Part shown: positions 23,501-32,980 of the stretch, one piece after another | Numbering within the stretch: the stretch's first letter is position 1 | Layout: each line of letters begins with the position of its first letter | Source: Mermis nigrescens | Lineage: Eukaryota > Nematoda > Enoplea > Mermithida > Mermithidae | Assembly (NCBI GenBank): GCA_036768485.1 | Contig: JAVLUZ010000154.1 | Location: forward strand, 34,499,513 to 34,563,512 | Direction: 5' to 3' | Length of the DNA: 64,000 bases | Position numbers and translations under genes: made by a program | Notes under the pieces: model-generated | The model's database searches: none | Told to the model about the DNA's origin: nothing | What the model saw: only the letters and a program-made list of their open reading frames with translations

Positions 23501-26500
23501 CTAAATAGAGGGTATTTTACCTCTAAATTAAAGTCACTTTCATTCTATTGTTCTACAGTCGATTCCTTAACAAAGCAAGCAATAACCTACTGAAACAAGA
23601 CCCCCACAATATGGAAAAAGATGAAAGTCCTACAATCGGGATTAGAATGTACAGGAAATTGCAGTCCTAGAATCTTACGCCTTTACTATAGTTAGGCACG
23701 TATCTCTGGGGGGATGGGGGTCCGGGCCCCCCAAAATTCATAAAAATTGGACTTTTTGAACGTTATTTTGTGCTATTTTTGGCTTAGTCCCCCAAAATTG
23801 GTGTTGGTCCCCCAAAATAGGACGGCCAGCTATACGTGCCTGACTACAGCGATTGCATTTAATTTCATGGAACTGCATATTGTCAATAAAATAAAATTTA
23901 TTAAAAAACGTTTGAACGTTATTATTCTGTTACCTGGTCAAGCGATTCAAGGGATCAGAAGAGGTAGGTTTACTACGAGGCTCAGGCGAAGATAAGCGAA
24001 TAACATTATCCCATTCGTTCTTCCATTCCTCTTCGCTGAAGATCAGACCGCTCTAAAAATTTTAGTTATCGGCTTCAAGCAGCTGCAGGGTTGGTAGCCG
24101 GGTCAGCCCGCCCGGTCTTACTGAATCATTAAGGGCATACATGTAAAAGGGGGATGGGGGATCCCTCCACCCAAAGTTGGTCGTCCTCCCATCCTCCCTG
24201 AAGCCCGAAAATTTTTTGGCCGTTTATAGGCGTTTTTTAACCAAAAATTGAGGTCATTTACCCCCCCCTAAAAATGGCTGGGGATCCCATCCAAAATTTC
24301 AAGCCGTTACATGTCTGATTTGAAGGATACAAAGTTCAAAATTTCTACCTACGTTAGGGGATACAAAGTTAGAAATTTCTAGCTTCGTCGAACATTATGT
24401 GAATAAAATTAAATTTATTGCCAATTTAATTCATTTTTTATTCGAAGGTAATAATTTTGCGCGGCTGGTCATGATATAATCTAAAGATCCCTTTCGATCG
24501 TCAAGTCATAATTATATATGCATGGGCGCTAAGGCTCTAAGAAACTAGATCCGATGGAATTAAACAGACAATGAACTTTTTGAAAATAATTTTTATATTT
24601 GCCGAAATTGTCTTTATTTTGTCGTGTGCAAAAGTAAAAGCGCCTCGAATTTTTTAAACTGCTTAAAAGCTGTGCTATCTTGCATTAATGAAAAAAATAG
24701 TCACCTAATTAATATCCATAAAAGCCAGATCTCACAATTGATCTATTTTTTATGCAGCTCTTCTAGGCTTTTTTCTATCATATCTAACTTATTTGATCAC
24801 TAACATCCTTTTGTACTACAAATACTGAATGTACGTATGTAGAATACATACGTTACCGAGAAGGTACATAACTTTGAAATATAAATACAGATTGATAATT
24901 TCTCTAGAAAAAAATTGTGTCATCCATAATTGCGACTATTTTCCTGCTAATAAAACGATTTATTTAACATCAGGAAGATTCAAAGCCCTCATTCTTTAGC
25001 GAAACCCATTCAAATAACTTTGTCAACAAATCGATTCATGAAATGTTTACACAATCTTTGAAACTTTTATCACTATTCTTGTATTACTCGAACAGAAGGG
25101 CATAAAATTTGCACGCGACAAATTTTTCCATTGCCTTTTTTTCTGAAGATTTTGTTTGCTTAGCCAAATTTGCATAACGTATGTTAGTATGTATGACGGC
25201 AATACTTCAATTTAGAATTTTCAAGACATTTTCTTCATTTCACTAGAGAAAGGAAGATCGCACATATTTTAAATCAGTTGCATGAGACCCAAACAGCTTT
25301 TACAAGCGATTCTATTATTTTTTCCGTTAACATCATTTCTGAAAGAGCAGATTTTTCCAAAAAAATTATTTTTTAATCTAGTGCAAAAAATATTTTTATC
25401 TAATCCGATCCAACGTGAAAAAACAAGAAAAATTCGAACTTGTGCTTATAAAAAATTTAAACAAAGATACTTTGCGTACATATCCGCGTATTCAGCTAAT
25501 CATTCAAACAATAGCTAATACTAATACTCATACTTTATTCGGAAAAAACACAAGCATAAAACAAAGTCGCAAGGAAAATAGCATACCTGTAAAATGCGAA
25601 ATGATGTAATTATATGTAAGCAGGTCCGTATCCAGGATGCGGCAAAGGAAGGAGGGCGGACCCAAGATAAATTGGTCTTTATCTAGAAAAATTCGTCGGG
25701 ATAGCTCGTAAAACCGCATTTTTCGACGTTTTTCAACATGCTCTATCCATTAAGATTATAAAATTCGAACTTTTCAAAAAACATTTCCTTACTAAAAACG
25801 CAATAAAGTGTCGTTTTTCGACCGCAATTGAACCAAAATTATGGAAAATATTCACATCTGGCGCGAAGCGCCGAAAATTTGAAGATTTGACGACAAATAC
25901 ATGCGATTTTTTCATCTCCTCCTGTTTTATCTCATCTATGTAAAAAATTTTTTGGCCAGGGTGGGGGGCGGCCGCCCCTACCGCCACCCTTAAATACGAC
26001 TCTGATCATAAGTCAAAATTTTAAGTGAGGGGTCCCCAGCTACATACTTTAAGGGGGACGGTTTAATGACTTCCAATTTTCGAACAAAAATGGCAAAAAA
26101 AGCTAAATATGGCCAAAATGCAAGTTTTGCCGAAAATAGGGGAGGGTCAAAAGTTTTCTGAATAGGGAGGATGAGGGACGACCAATTTTCAGTGGGGCCC
26201 ATCCCCCTGTTACACGTACATATGGATATAATGGAACAAACTTGGTTATTTTGGTGTGTCTGCTGCCAGCGCCATCGACGCCAAAGCGCGTGCCTGCGAC
26301 TTCCATTGGTTAGAATGGAATGTAAGGCTTTCCGAAGTACTAGTAATCGGTCGTGGAATCCCCACATAGCTGTGAGCAAAATGGCTTGCAATGATACCAA
26401 ATTAGAAATTTATAAAAACAAAAATTAATCGCGCGCTCAAAAGTATACAGAAAACAAATTTATCAGATGGACTACCACGGTTTTTTTTGTATTCAGCAAA

Positions 26501-29500
26501 GATTTTTCGCGATGAACAAAGACTTTTCAGACCATCTTGGTATATGTACAAAGATTTTCAGGAAGACAAAAACTGCAAAAAAGGGCTTCAATTCGCGAAA
26601 ATTTTGGCGCTTCGCGTCGAAATGAGTAACTGTGTGTCATGTCCTATATATCTTTATAATAGTAGAAATTGCATTTCGTAAGGAAAAATGACAAATTTTT
26701 TGGCGCTTCGCGCCGTTTTAAGATGATTCTTAATGATTTTTGCCTTCAGAAATCCAGGAATTAGCTAAAATACACTACCAAAGGTCGAACAACTCTGTTT
26801 TTATACACTAAAGTCGCTACTTTGCTATATTATAGTACCCAAAAATTTGTGTATACAAAATGCACAAAGACTTTTAGGGACCATCTTTGTACATGTACAA
26901 ACGGACCTGGTACAAAAAAAACGCTGTAGACTACTAAAATTTCTAATTCATAGGGTACATGATGTAATCATTCAATTCATTCTTACTTTCCTACCGACAG
27001 AGTAAGGGTGTTTTATTTTAGTTATTCGATCTAGAAATCTAATATCTATTGTTGAAATTTAATTCACAACTTTCCGTCATAGTGCCTTGTTATTTCACAC
27101 GATAGTTTTCTCCTAATTTCAGATAAATTTCAGGCTTATATGTATGCTCACACTTGTTTCTTATATGCGTTACGTCACTATCGTAATGTATTTAATTGAA
27201 AAACTTGTACAAAACAATGATTTTCCTAGTCATTCCGCGCCAAAACACTTACCATACAAGAGCATGGGGGTGAGGGGGGTATTGCCCTTCTGAACTTTGA
27301 AAAACTGATAGCTATACAGGCATTTTGGCCGAAAAGATATTGCTACATATATAAAATCAGCCATATAGTCTTTTTGGGCTCAGAAAACTAGCTATATGGC
27401 TTTTTTGGACTAAGAAAAATACCATGTGAGCTCATAAAAGCTATACCATTGTCTTTTCTGAGTTTCAAAAGAATATATATACCAATTTTCTGGAATCCAA
27501 AGCAGGCTAAATAGCTATTTTTAGCTGAAAAAGGCTATATAGCTATGTATGTATGTTTGTGAGTTCAAAGACTATTTAATTGCAAAAATGCTCAAAAACG
27601 ATTATTTTAAGCGATACCATCGGTTTTTCGCTATAGAACCGTTTATAGAACTATAGAACTAGAATATAGAAAAAAATGGAAAAAATATAGAAAAACTATG
27701 AAACTATAAAAAACTATAGAGCCTATAAAGCTCTATTTACGAAACTATCTACCAATTTTTGGTTCCCCCTCCGTGAAGATTTGACTTTGCGCATCTATGA
27801 CACTTACATACATACATGTACAACATATTTAATGTAATGTGCACACATATGCATGAGGGGTGGGTATACATGTATATAACAGGGGGAATGGGGGATCCCC
27901 ACACGAAGTCGGACGTCCCCCCATCCCCCAAAGCCAGAAAATTTTTAACCCCCAACCGATTTGCAAAAAATCGAATTTGCAGTCAGTTTTTAGGCGTTTT
28001 TTCCCAAAAATTGGAGATCATTAACCCCCCCAAATTTCGAGCCGTTACATGTATGGCACTGGGTGACTGGCCACATCCAATTACATTCAAAAAAGTCTTT
28101 CATTGCTACATAATGCACTTACCTAGAGAGGCAGCATGTAGAAGGCAATTTCCATCGCCCTTCGTAGCTAATGGCCACAACCTCTGGCACAAACCGCTTT
28201 CGATCCACCAGTTCAGGTGTCCTACAATGACGAAGAGGAAGATATTGAATATATTGTTGCAGCAATCGCCACATGAGAATTTATTTATAGTGCAGCGTTA
28301 GAGAAATATGGTAAAAACAAAATCAGAGATTGTAACAATGAAGAACAAAAGAAAAAATTTAAAATAATATAAATAATTCGAAAAAAAGCAGAAAAGCCGT
28401 TCGTATTCATTGTTGGCTGTTCCCACAATGCGTGAGAACTAGGAGCTTTCTGCTCCTTGTAGTAATCCTCATCAGGCAATAGACTTTTGAATTTACCCCT
28501 CCGAAAATTTTCCAAAACTGAGGATTTCCACATCTGAAATTTCATTAGATAATTTTTATCGATCCGTAATTGGACTCGATTCCCTCGACTTCGTCAACAG
28601 ACTTGATTCAGTTTGTGAGTCAAACAAAAATTTGTTATATAAAGGCACACTCATTTTTCCCAGATTCAAGTGAACTTCACAGGCTTGCGTGGTTGCTCAG
28701 AATGCCCAGAACAGCAGTGCCATTTTCAGGGACAATTTTTGGGCACAATATTGACCTATTTTGTCTATAGACTATGGTAATACATACAAATATTACTTTC
28801 ATATATTTTACCCAAAATAATATATATGTACTACACTCTCATGAATCACACCAAAATGATGAAAAAATATGCAATCACGTATCAAAATAAATCGATTTAA
28901 TTGTGTTTTGTGTTGGTCAACAACAATAAGCAACTATGTACGTTGTTGGCTGGGCACAGCAGCACATAATTAATTCAATTACGTGGTTGGTCATGTTTTT
29001 CTAAAAACGGCTTAATCAACAAAGTGGCTAGCATGTAATTGGCTAGTCAACAATGTTAAAAATCTTGTTGACTAAAAAAATCATCAGGTCAGTTGTGTGG
29101 TTGGACATATAAAACTAAAGAAAATGGACTAGCCAACAGGAAAACATCTTGGTTGGCTACCAACCACGTAAACTTAGCATTGGACTCATGTTCATTTTAC
29201 AAATTTTGAAAATTTTGGTCTTTATCTTTGAATTTTTACGTAGTTCTTCCCAAATTTTTGCGTGGTTGGCCTTATTTTGCTTTGCGTGGTCCGTAGTTGG
29301 TCGACTCCTCAGCCTCAAGTCACTTGAACCCCACTTGACCCTATGCACATATATGATTTGGCTGAAAATAAAATACCCGAATTCTCAAGCGTTTTTAACG
29401 CCGATGCTTCTATCAAATCTTTTTCGAGAAATTTCCTAAAATCCTCCTCGTGATCGTCGAAATTCGGAAGCGTGAATGTGTAGCTGGGTGTTTCGACGTA

Positions 29501-29703
29501 ACAGCAACCACCGCTTTTCGAGTTTTTGTCCATTTGCTGCAATTCACTTTTCAAAACTTTCAGTTTTTCACTATCCGTCATCAGACTCGTTGCTTCAGCA
29601 TCCGGCTTCGTAAAAGATTGGCTTCTGAGTGTGCCATACTGCTTCATTGTTGAGTTATTGATAACTGTTTCATTACGAAACGCGATTGAATATTTGAGCG
29701 CAG
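7913..29703 (-). CDS. OTUD7: OTUD7/Cezanne-like OTU deubiquitinase with A20 zinc fingers (ten exons found, 5' end missing)
   Basis: Cysteine protease that removes ubiquitin; vertebrate OTUD7A/B (Cezanne) prefer Lys11-linked chains and restrain NF-kB signalling (family knowledge). Exons in transcript order: 29703-29377, 28221-28123, 26369-26242, 24052-23934, 21646-21392, 20099-20002, 17767-17224, 15232-15023, 13602-12920, 8571-7913. All phases join, giving 1040 residues counted from a split first codon. Visible in order: a [10 protein letters not shown] segment, LNWW, the catalytic loop [12 protein letters not shown] (Cys135 of this model), [73 protein letters not shown] (catalytic His321), [11 protein letters not shown], a low-complexity stretch, [20 protein letters not shown], then two A20-type fingers. 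The order matches OTUD7A/B from before the OTU domain to the C terminus. The N-terminal UBA domain was not found. Introns are filled with transposons. Exons g-j are GC-rich. Identification is firm; the exon at 15.1 kb is the least certain. Confidence 0.93.
10255..10650. repeat. Repeat with TTGAGCTGACAGG and hairpin
   Basis: Shares ACTGTCAGCGATTTTGAGC, CATCATTTTTGAGTTCAAAA and a degenerate hairpin with 6785-6922 and, inverted in part, 45560-45715. Class unknown. Confidence 0.45.
11607..12335. mobile_element. CAGTGTTTTT-family element, two-unit form
   Basis: About 90% like the 6.9 kb copy by eye; hairpins near 11908, 12128 and 12218. No clear target duplication, and one end is decayed. Confidence 0.75.
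12465..12909. mobile_element. CAGTGTTTTT-family element, one-unit form, beside OTUD7 exon i
   Basis: Perfect duplication AGTAAAAT at 12457-12464 and 12910-12917. The right duplication begins 2 bp inside the intron following exon i (12920), leaving the donor GT intact. Confidence 0.9.
12920..13602 (-). CDS. OTUD7: OTUD7-like exon i, first A20-type zinc finger
   Basis: Acceptor AATTTTAAG; donor G|GTATTT. Encodes [19 protein letters not shown] and [13 protein letters not shown], matching the HRHQ-EEMI-YL helix of OTUD7. A GC-rich low-complexity linker follows, then C-x4-C-x11-C-x2-C near 13027-13094 ([16 protein letters not shown]), a canonical A20 zinc finger. The open frame runs on past the donor into a transposon; that part is intron. 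Confidence 0.92.
14823..14966. mobile_element. hAT-like MITE, CAGGCACGTA family, copy 1
   Basis: Starts CAGGCACGTATCTC, ends GATACGTGCCTG; perfect 8-bp target duplication AACTTTGT on both sides. The interior is G/C-run rich (CCCCCAAAATTGGTGTTGG), with no coding. Confidence 0.9.
15023..15232 (-). CDS. OTUD7: OTUD7-like exon h (probable)
   Basis: GC-rich open block between acceptor CTGTTAAG and donor GA|GTATAC. It is the only span here whose two phases join the neighbouring exons. Encodes a basic segment with LKRSIKKRV, possibly equivalent to the basic GSKLKKNMG stretch of vertebrate OTUD7. Exact borders are inferred and an alternative donor is possible. Confidence 0.55.
   Translation of the reverse strand, partial: NDQQRGRSEPLAKNSALSERHDSGNLAASEAQYQETSDVKRSSAFVDACSWPSLNSSQIDWQRLISFKY
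15302..15472. mobile_element. hAT-like MITE, CAGGCACGTA family, copy 2
   Basis: Starts CAGGCACGTAGCTGG, ends GAGATACGTGCCTG. Flanks GACCGCAA and AACCGGAA match at 6 of 8. Opposite orientation to copy 1. Confidence 0.85.
15808..16010 (+). CDS. Possible small secreted-protein exons inside an OTUD7 intron, opposite strand
   Basis: An ATG at 15808 opens [19 protein letters not shown], a textbook signal peptide, then [16 protein letters not shown] and a stop at 15923. Directly after comes a strong acceptor (AATCTTTTCAG) and an open block 15939-16010 reading [18 protein letters not shown] with donor AGG|GTATGT. No normal donor joins the two blocks in frame, so the model is unfinished. Family not recognised. 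Could be chance. Confidence 0.3.
16813..16994. mobile_element. hAT-like MITE, CAGGCACGTA family, copy 3
   Basis: Same ends; target duplication CTGAGCAT / CTGAGTAT, 7 of 8. Confidence 0.88.
17224..17767 (-). CDS. OTUD7: OTUD7-like exon g
   Basis: Acceptor TTTTATCCAG, donor CG|GTAATA. Starts with [17 protein letters not shown] and [10 protein letters not shown], equivalent to the LPLHFAVDPG block that closes the OTU domain in vertebrates. It continues into about 110 poorly conserved residues rich in Cys, Asp and Ser, including several D/I-C-Q repeats. Confidence 0.93.
17797..17965. mobile_element. hAT-like MITE, CAGGCACGTA family, copy 4
   Basis: Same ends; perfect duplication TCAACGAT. Inserted about 30 bp before the acceptor of OTUD7 exon g. 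Confidence 0.9.
18875..19051. mobile_element. hAT-like MITE, CAGGCACGTA family, copy 5
   Basis: Same ends; perfect duplication GAAACGAC. Confidence 0.9.
19194..19803. mobile_element. 0.6-kb hAT-like element, CAGGCTCGTAGCC ends
   Basis: Starts CAGGCTCGTAGCC, ends GGCTACGGGCCTG; perfect duplication ACTACTTC. Two GGCGCAAAGCGCC hairpins inside (near 19511 and 19603). Confidence 0.9.
20002..20099 (-). CDS. OTUD7: OTUD7-like exon f, catalytic histidine
   Basis: Acceptor TTATTTTAAG, donor G|GTGATA. Encodes [18 protein letters not shown]; the His of AHFSAL is the catalytic general base of the family. Phases join exons e and g exactly. Confidence 0.94.
20867..21356. mobile_element. pogo/Tigger-like non-autonomous element
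   Basis: Begins TA-CAGTCGAACCTGGTTAATA and ends TTAACGGGGTTCGACCG-TA: terminal inverted repeats of the CAGTCGAACC type typical of Tigger/pogo elements, flanked by TA. The interior is made of repeated TTAATAAGCAC / TAGTAAACAC motifs. No transposase. Confidence 0.7.
21392..21646 (-). CDS. OTUD7: OTUD7-like exon e
   Basis: Acceptor TTTATCCAG, donor AG|GTAAAT. A lineage-specific acidic linker ([12 protein letters not shown]) leads into [46 protein letters not shown] and CPSECHR, the most strongly conserved block of the OTUD7 catalytic domain. Confidence 0.96.
21860..22140 (-). mobile_element. tRNA-derived SINE
   Basis: On the minus strand, a tRNA-like head carries an A-box-like TGCTGAGTTGG (22118-22128) and a B box GGTTCGACTCC (22083-22093) about 35 bp apart, the spacing of a tRNA gene. 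An unrelated body of about 200 bp follows, with a simple AAGGTT-type tail near 21865-21885. Lies in an OTUD7 intron in the same orientation as the gene. Confidence 0.65.
23693..23842. mobile_element. hAT-like MITE, CAGGCACGTA family, copy 6
   Basis: First base changed (TAGGCACGTATC); ends TATACGTGCCTG. Flanks ACTATAGT / ACTACAGC match at 6 of 8. About 90 bp beyond the donor of OTUD7 exon d. Confidence 0.82.
23934..24052 (-). CDS. OTUD7: OTUD7-like exon d
   Basis: Acceptor AATTTTTAG, donor AG|GTAACA. Encodes [14 protein letters not shown] and a short SSPEPRSKP linker, matching the family segment that follows RWRWQQTQQNKE. Too short for ORF finders; found by protein pattern and splice sites. 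Confidence 0.92.
24136..24317. mobile_element. MITE, CATACATGTAACAGGGGG family
   Basis: Starts CATACATGTAAAAGGGGG, ends GCCGTTACATGTCTG. Interior GGTCGTCC...CATCC and AAAATTGAGGTCATTTA. Other copies: about 22540-22675, 26004-26225 (inverted), 27866-28055, 51935-52128, 54620-54847 (inverted), 56657-56861 (inverted), and split copies at 49922/50815-50975 and 63501/63940. Confidence 0.7.
25622..25997. repeat. GTCCGTATCCAGGATGCGG-type repeat
   Basis: Matches 32213-32575 and 49565-49915: ATAAATTGGTCT, AAAATTCGTCGGGATAGCTCG, a hairpin (25860-25872), and a GGCGGCCGCCCC-like end followed by AAATACGACTCTG. Class unknown. Confidence 0.6.
26004..26225. mobile_element. MITE, CATACATGTAACAGGGGG family, inverted copy
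   Basis: Ends CCCCCTGTTACACGTACATATG, about 16 bp beyond the donor of OTUD7 exon c. Confidence 0.65.
26242..26369 (-). CDS. OTUD7: OTUD7-like exon c
   Basis: Acceptor TTGCTCACAG; donor CAA|GTTTGT, a weak match but the phase fits. Encodes [17 protein letters not shown] and [13 protein letters not shown], close to the equivalent OTUD7 helices. A repeat ends about 16 bp beyond the donor. Confidence 0.93.
26476..26926. mobile_element. CAGTGTTTTT-family element, one-unit form
   Basis: Duplication TGGACTAC / TAGACTAC, 7 of 8. One hairpin pair near 26610 and 26702. Confidence 0.85.
27290..27760. repeat. CTATATAGCT / TATAGAACTATAG simple-sequence region
   Basis: Low-complexity AT-rich tract built from short GGCTATATAGCT and TATAGAAAAA repeats. 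No coding signal. Confidence 0.6.
27866..28055. mobile_element. MITE, CATACATGTAACAGGGGG family
   Basis: From ATACATGTATATAACAGG to GAGCCGTTACATGTATG; lies about 70 bp beyond the donor of OTUD7 exon b. Confidence 0.65.
28123..28221 (-). CDS. OTUD7: OTUD7-like exon b, catalytic cysteine
   Basis: Acceptor CATTGTAG and donor G|GTAAGT. Encodes HLNWW followed by the OTU nucleophile motif [13 protein letters not shown]. The DGNC Asp and Cys are intact, so the enzyme is probably active. 99 nt, phase consistent on both sides. Confidence 0.95.
28640..29355. mobile_element. Second copy of the CATACATGGGCA element
   Basis: Shares long stretches with the 48.4 kb copy (for example CTTCACAGGCTTGCGTGGTT) and its right end, CCCTATGCACATATATG. 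The left end is decayed. It ends 20 bp from the donor of OTUD7 exon a. Confidence 0.8.
29377..29703 (-). CDS. OTUD7: OTUD7-like exon a (first exon found)
   Basis: Acceptor TATATCTTAG, donor G|GTATTT. It encodes about 109 residues ending in [10 protein letters not shown]...[14 protein letters not shown] and ENSG, which lines up with the stretch just before the OTU domain of vertebrate OTUD7. It opens with the last two bases of a split codon, so at least one upstream exon must exist. An interspersed repeat ends only about 20 bp past the donor. Confidence 0.85.
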
Positions 29704-30333
29704 CTAAGATATAAGACAACAAAACGGCAACATTAAAAATTTAAAGTAAAGTAGGAAATAAATGCACATCATTTAAAATTAAAATATTTATTCGTTATTA
29801 TAAATATGTATGTGTAAATTTGTTAAAAATGAATGACATGATAACTATACGTGTACAGCATGGGAATTGTGGGGTCAATCCTAAAAATTTTCGAAAAGTG
29901 ATTTTGTGGGCTGAGAAACGATGGGTACATGTCAAAAACACTGTTTTTAGACGTTTCGGACAATCCTCGTTCTTTCTAGGTCATAGGAGCATTTACAAAA
30001 ATCGAAAAAATTTGAAAAAATCGAGGAAATTGAACAAAATATAGTCGAAAAATGAGCCAAAAAGGCGTAAGAAGCATAGGCGCACAAGGTCAGGGTCAGC
30101 AAGGGGAGGGGGTAAAATCACAAAAATTCAAAACACTAAATTTATTGTTCACGAAGTTTTGTTGTTCAAACGACCAAAATGATCAGAAGCATATAAAAAG
30201 TCTCTTCGTGGTAACTTCGCATTCTTAGTCCAGTTTGACTGCATTATATCAGTTTTAAAAATAAAAAATACAGAAATCGACCAATTTTTGGCGCTTTTTG
30301 GGTAAAAAAGTACATGAAAGTAATAATCCGGGG

Positions 30334-31094
30334 CACGGTTTTTTTTTGTACTCGGCAAAGATTTTTCCCGATGTACAAAGACTTTTCGGGACCGTCTTTG
30401 TACATGTACAAAGATTTTTGGGGAGCCAAAAATTGCAAAAAAGGTCTAAAATTCGAAGAAATTTCGGCGCTTCGCGCCGAAATGAGTATTTGTGTGTTCT
30501 ATATATCTTTATAATGGCAGAAATTGCATTTCAAAAGTGAAAATGTCAAATTTTTCGGCGCTTCGCGCCGTTTTAAGACGATTCTTAGTGATTTTTGCCC
30601 TTAGAAACCCAGAAATTAGCTAAAACACACTACGAAAAGTCGAAGAACTCTGTTTTACCTTACTAAAATCGCTGCTGTACCATATTATAGTACCCAAAAA
30701 TTTTGTGTGTACAAAATGTACAAAGATTTTTAGGAAGATAAAAAACTGTAAAAAGATGTAAAATTCCCACAATTTTTCGGCGCTTCGCTCCGAACTGATA
30801 AATTATTTGTCCTATATATCTTTAAAATGGCAGAATTTGCATTTAGAATGGAAAAATGTCAACATTTTTCGGCGCTTCGCGCCGTATTCAGATAATTTTT
30901 AGTAATTTTTGGCGTCAGAAACCCAGAAATTAGCTAAAATACATTACCAAAGATCGAAACCCTGTTTTACCACACTAAAATCGCTACTGTACTATATAAT
31001 AGTACACAAAAATTTGCATGTACAAAATGTACAAAGACTTTTGGGGACCATCTTTGTACATGTACAAACGGACCTTGTACAAAAAAAAACACAG
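30334..31094. mobile_element. CAGTGTTTTT-family element, two-unit form
   Basis: Perfect duplication ATCCGGGG on both sides. Hairpin pairs at 30466/30557 and about 30779/30871. The best-preserved full copy. Confidence 0.9.
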
Positions 31095-32937
31095 ATCCGG
31101 GGCGAAGCGCCAGAAAAAATTTCGAGATGTTTATTGCTTTTGACCTCAAAATTGATGCAAAAAACGTTCCGTCAATTCAAAATCGCAGGACAGTACATAC
31201 CTGTCTGACTGACGTTTCAGCGGGGGAAATAACCCCTCACCCCTCTATGTGCATGCATGTTAAAAAGGACACTTTTTACAGCTTTTACGAAAAAATCGAC
31301 AATTCTGAGGGGGTAGGTCGCAGCTGTTTTCAAATGTGCTTATATTTTATTTTTCAACTTTAAAATAAGTCTGATTCGGAAACTGCTTCCCTTATCGATT
31401 AAGTCCAAGCATCAGCATTATATCAAGTGAAATGAAGCCGGGCAGTTGTCCAGACTTGAATTTTGCTGAAAATCTGGGCGAAATATGAAATGATCGAGTG
31501 GAACATTTGATGTATTTGGAGGAAGATCCCTAACATTGCTCAGAGGGAACGCTGAGAAAAAATATGAATATGATTTTGACCGGATCAGAATTCGATACTG
31601 AACTGTTAGAAAACAGACACGAATAATGGCAAACAGATTATTGATCGGTTGAAATTCATCCACTTTTGTGAATTTTCAGGGGACTATTTGTTTGTGGCCC
31701 ATAAATCGATTTTGAATCGAAATTTTACTTTAAAAAAGAGCTCATTAAACTCAGAATTGAATCCTCTAAAAAGTGGAATATCATAATTTGTCTCAGCATC
31801 CACTCATATGGCTGCAGGAGTCGTGCAAATCAATATGCAAAACTGTGTGTATTCGTTACCCGAGTCCAGAAGAGCTTATTTACCGAAAATAAAATTGTGT
31901 GCTGTGCGCATTAGTCAGTAGTCACATTTCAGAGGTGTAACTGAAAATATTTTACTTCAGATAAAAAAGGAAATATTATCGAAGTAATACTTTAACAGAA
32001 TGCTTGGCAATCTTTCGCTTGAAAAATTCGTTTTCAACTAACAAAGTGTTCTTGCTCAGGCAAAAATGACGTTCTGAAAGGCATTTTAAGTGACAATAAA
32101 TCACGTTTTGCATAAGTACTGTTTAAGTGCAATTTTATGAATTGAAAAAGATCGAAACCACGGAAGCAACAATAATTATATTTGTAAACAAATCTCAAAA
32201 TAATACTACATCTCTGACTGGGCCCTTATCCAGGATTTGGTCAAGGAGGGCGAAGCCAAAATAAATTGGTCTATATTTCGGAAAATTCGTAGGGATGGCT
32301 CGCAAAAAACGCATTTTTCAGTGTATCATAAAATCTTTTCGAAAAAAGTTTTTTACACTTAAAAGGCAGGCTATTAAAAGTGTCGTTTTTGGTCGCGCTT
32401 GAGCCAAGATTATGAAAAAAATACTTTACATCTGGCGCGAAGAGCCTAAAATTTCAAGATTTTACGTTAGATACGCGAAATTTTTCCATCTTTTTGTGCA
32501 TAACCTTTTCAAAATTTTTTTTCGGCTAAAGGGGGGGGGGCAGGCAACCTCCCCCATAAGTACGACTCTGACTCTGACAGCATACACTATTGAAAGAAAA
32601 GGTGAAGTCGTAAATATATATGTATTTCTTTAAAATTCAGCGCCTTAAATACTAGGTGTCATATCCTTCTCTTTAAATAAGAAATAAATGTCGTTTTCCA
32701 TTTCAACAACATCAAAGTAATCCTGCAGGTACTATTGTATTAATCTACAACAGTCAAAGCTATGTAGAACATAGCTACGCATTTCCTATAAAACGTATTG
32801 AAATGAATCTATTTGAAAAAAATATGTGAGGTATTTTTCAATATTATGCATGTGTTTTTCACAATGATCGTCGACTGATGCTCATTCTTAATGATTTGTT
32901 ATTCCGTGTCAAAAAATTTAGCAAAACGGAGGCTTAC

Positions 32938-32980
32938 ATTCCGGCTGATCTAGAACTCTTTCGTGGTTGCCGACCAACAT
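32938..32980 (-). CDS. Possible first coding exon, perhaps of the OTUD7-like gene
   Basis: ATG at 32980, reading MLVGNHERVLDQPE and leaving one base before a good donor (T|GTAAGC). That phase fits the two-base start of the exon at 29703. It contains no UBA domain, so it could be an alternative start or belong to another transcript. Confidence 0.3.

Noticed and set aside
28285..28545. Minus-strand frame ([20 protein letters not shown]...) with a TTTCAG acceptor
   Set aside because: Looks protein-like, but the only phase usable between OTUD7 exons a and b hits a stop, and no good donor follows. Left out as a gene; an independent exon cannot be excluded.
32640..32735. Minus-strand block reading DYFDVVEMENDIYFLFKEKD with a CTGCAG acceptor
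   Set aside because: Ends in a stop inside the possible OTUD7 intron and does not match any neighbouring phase. Too short to support.
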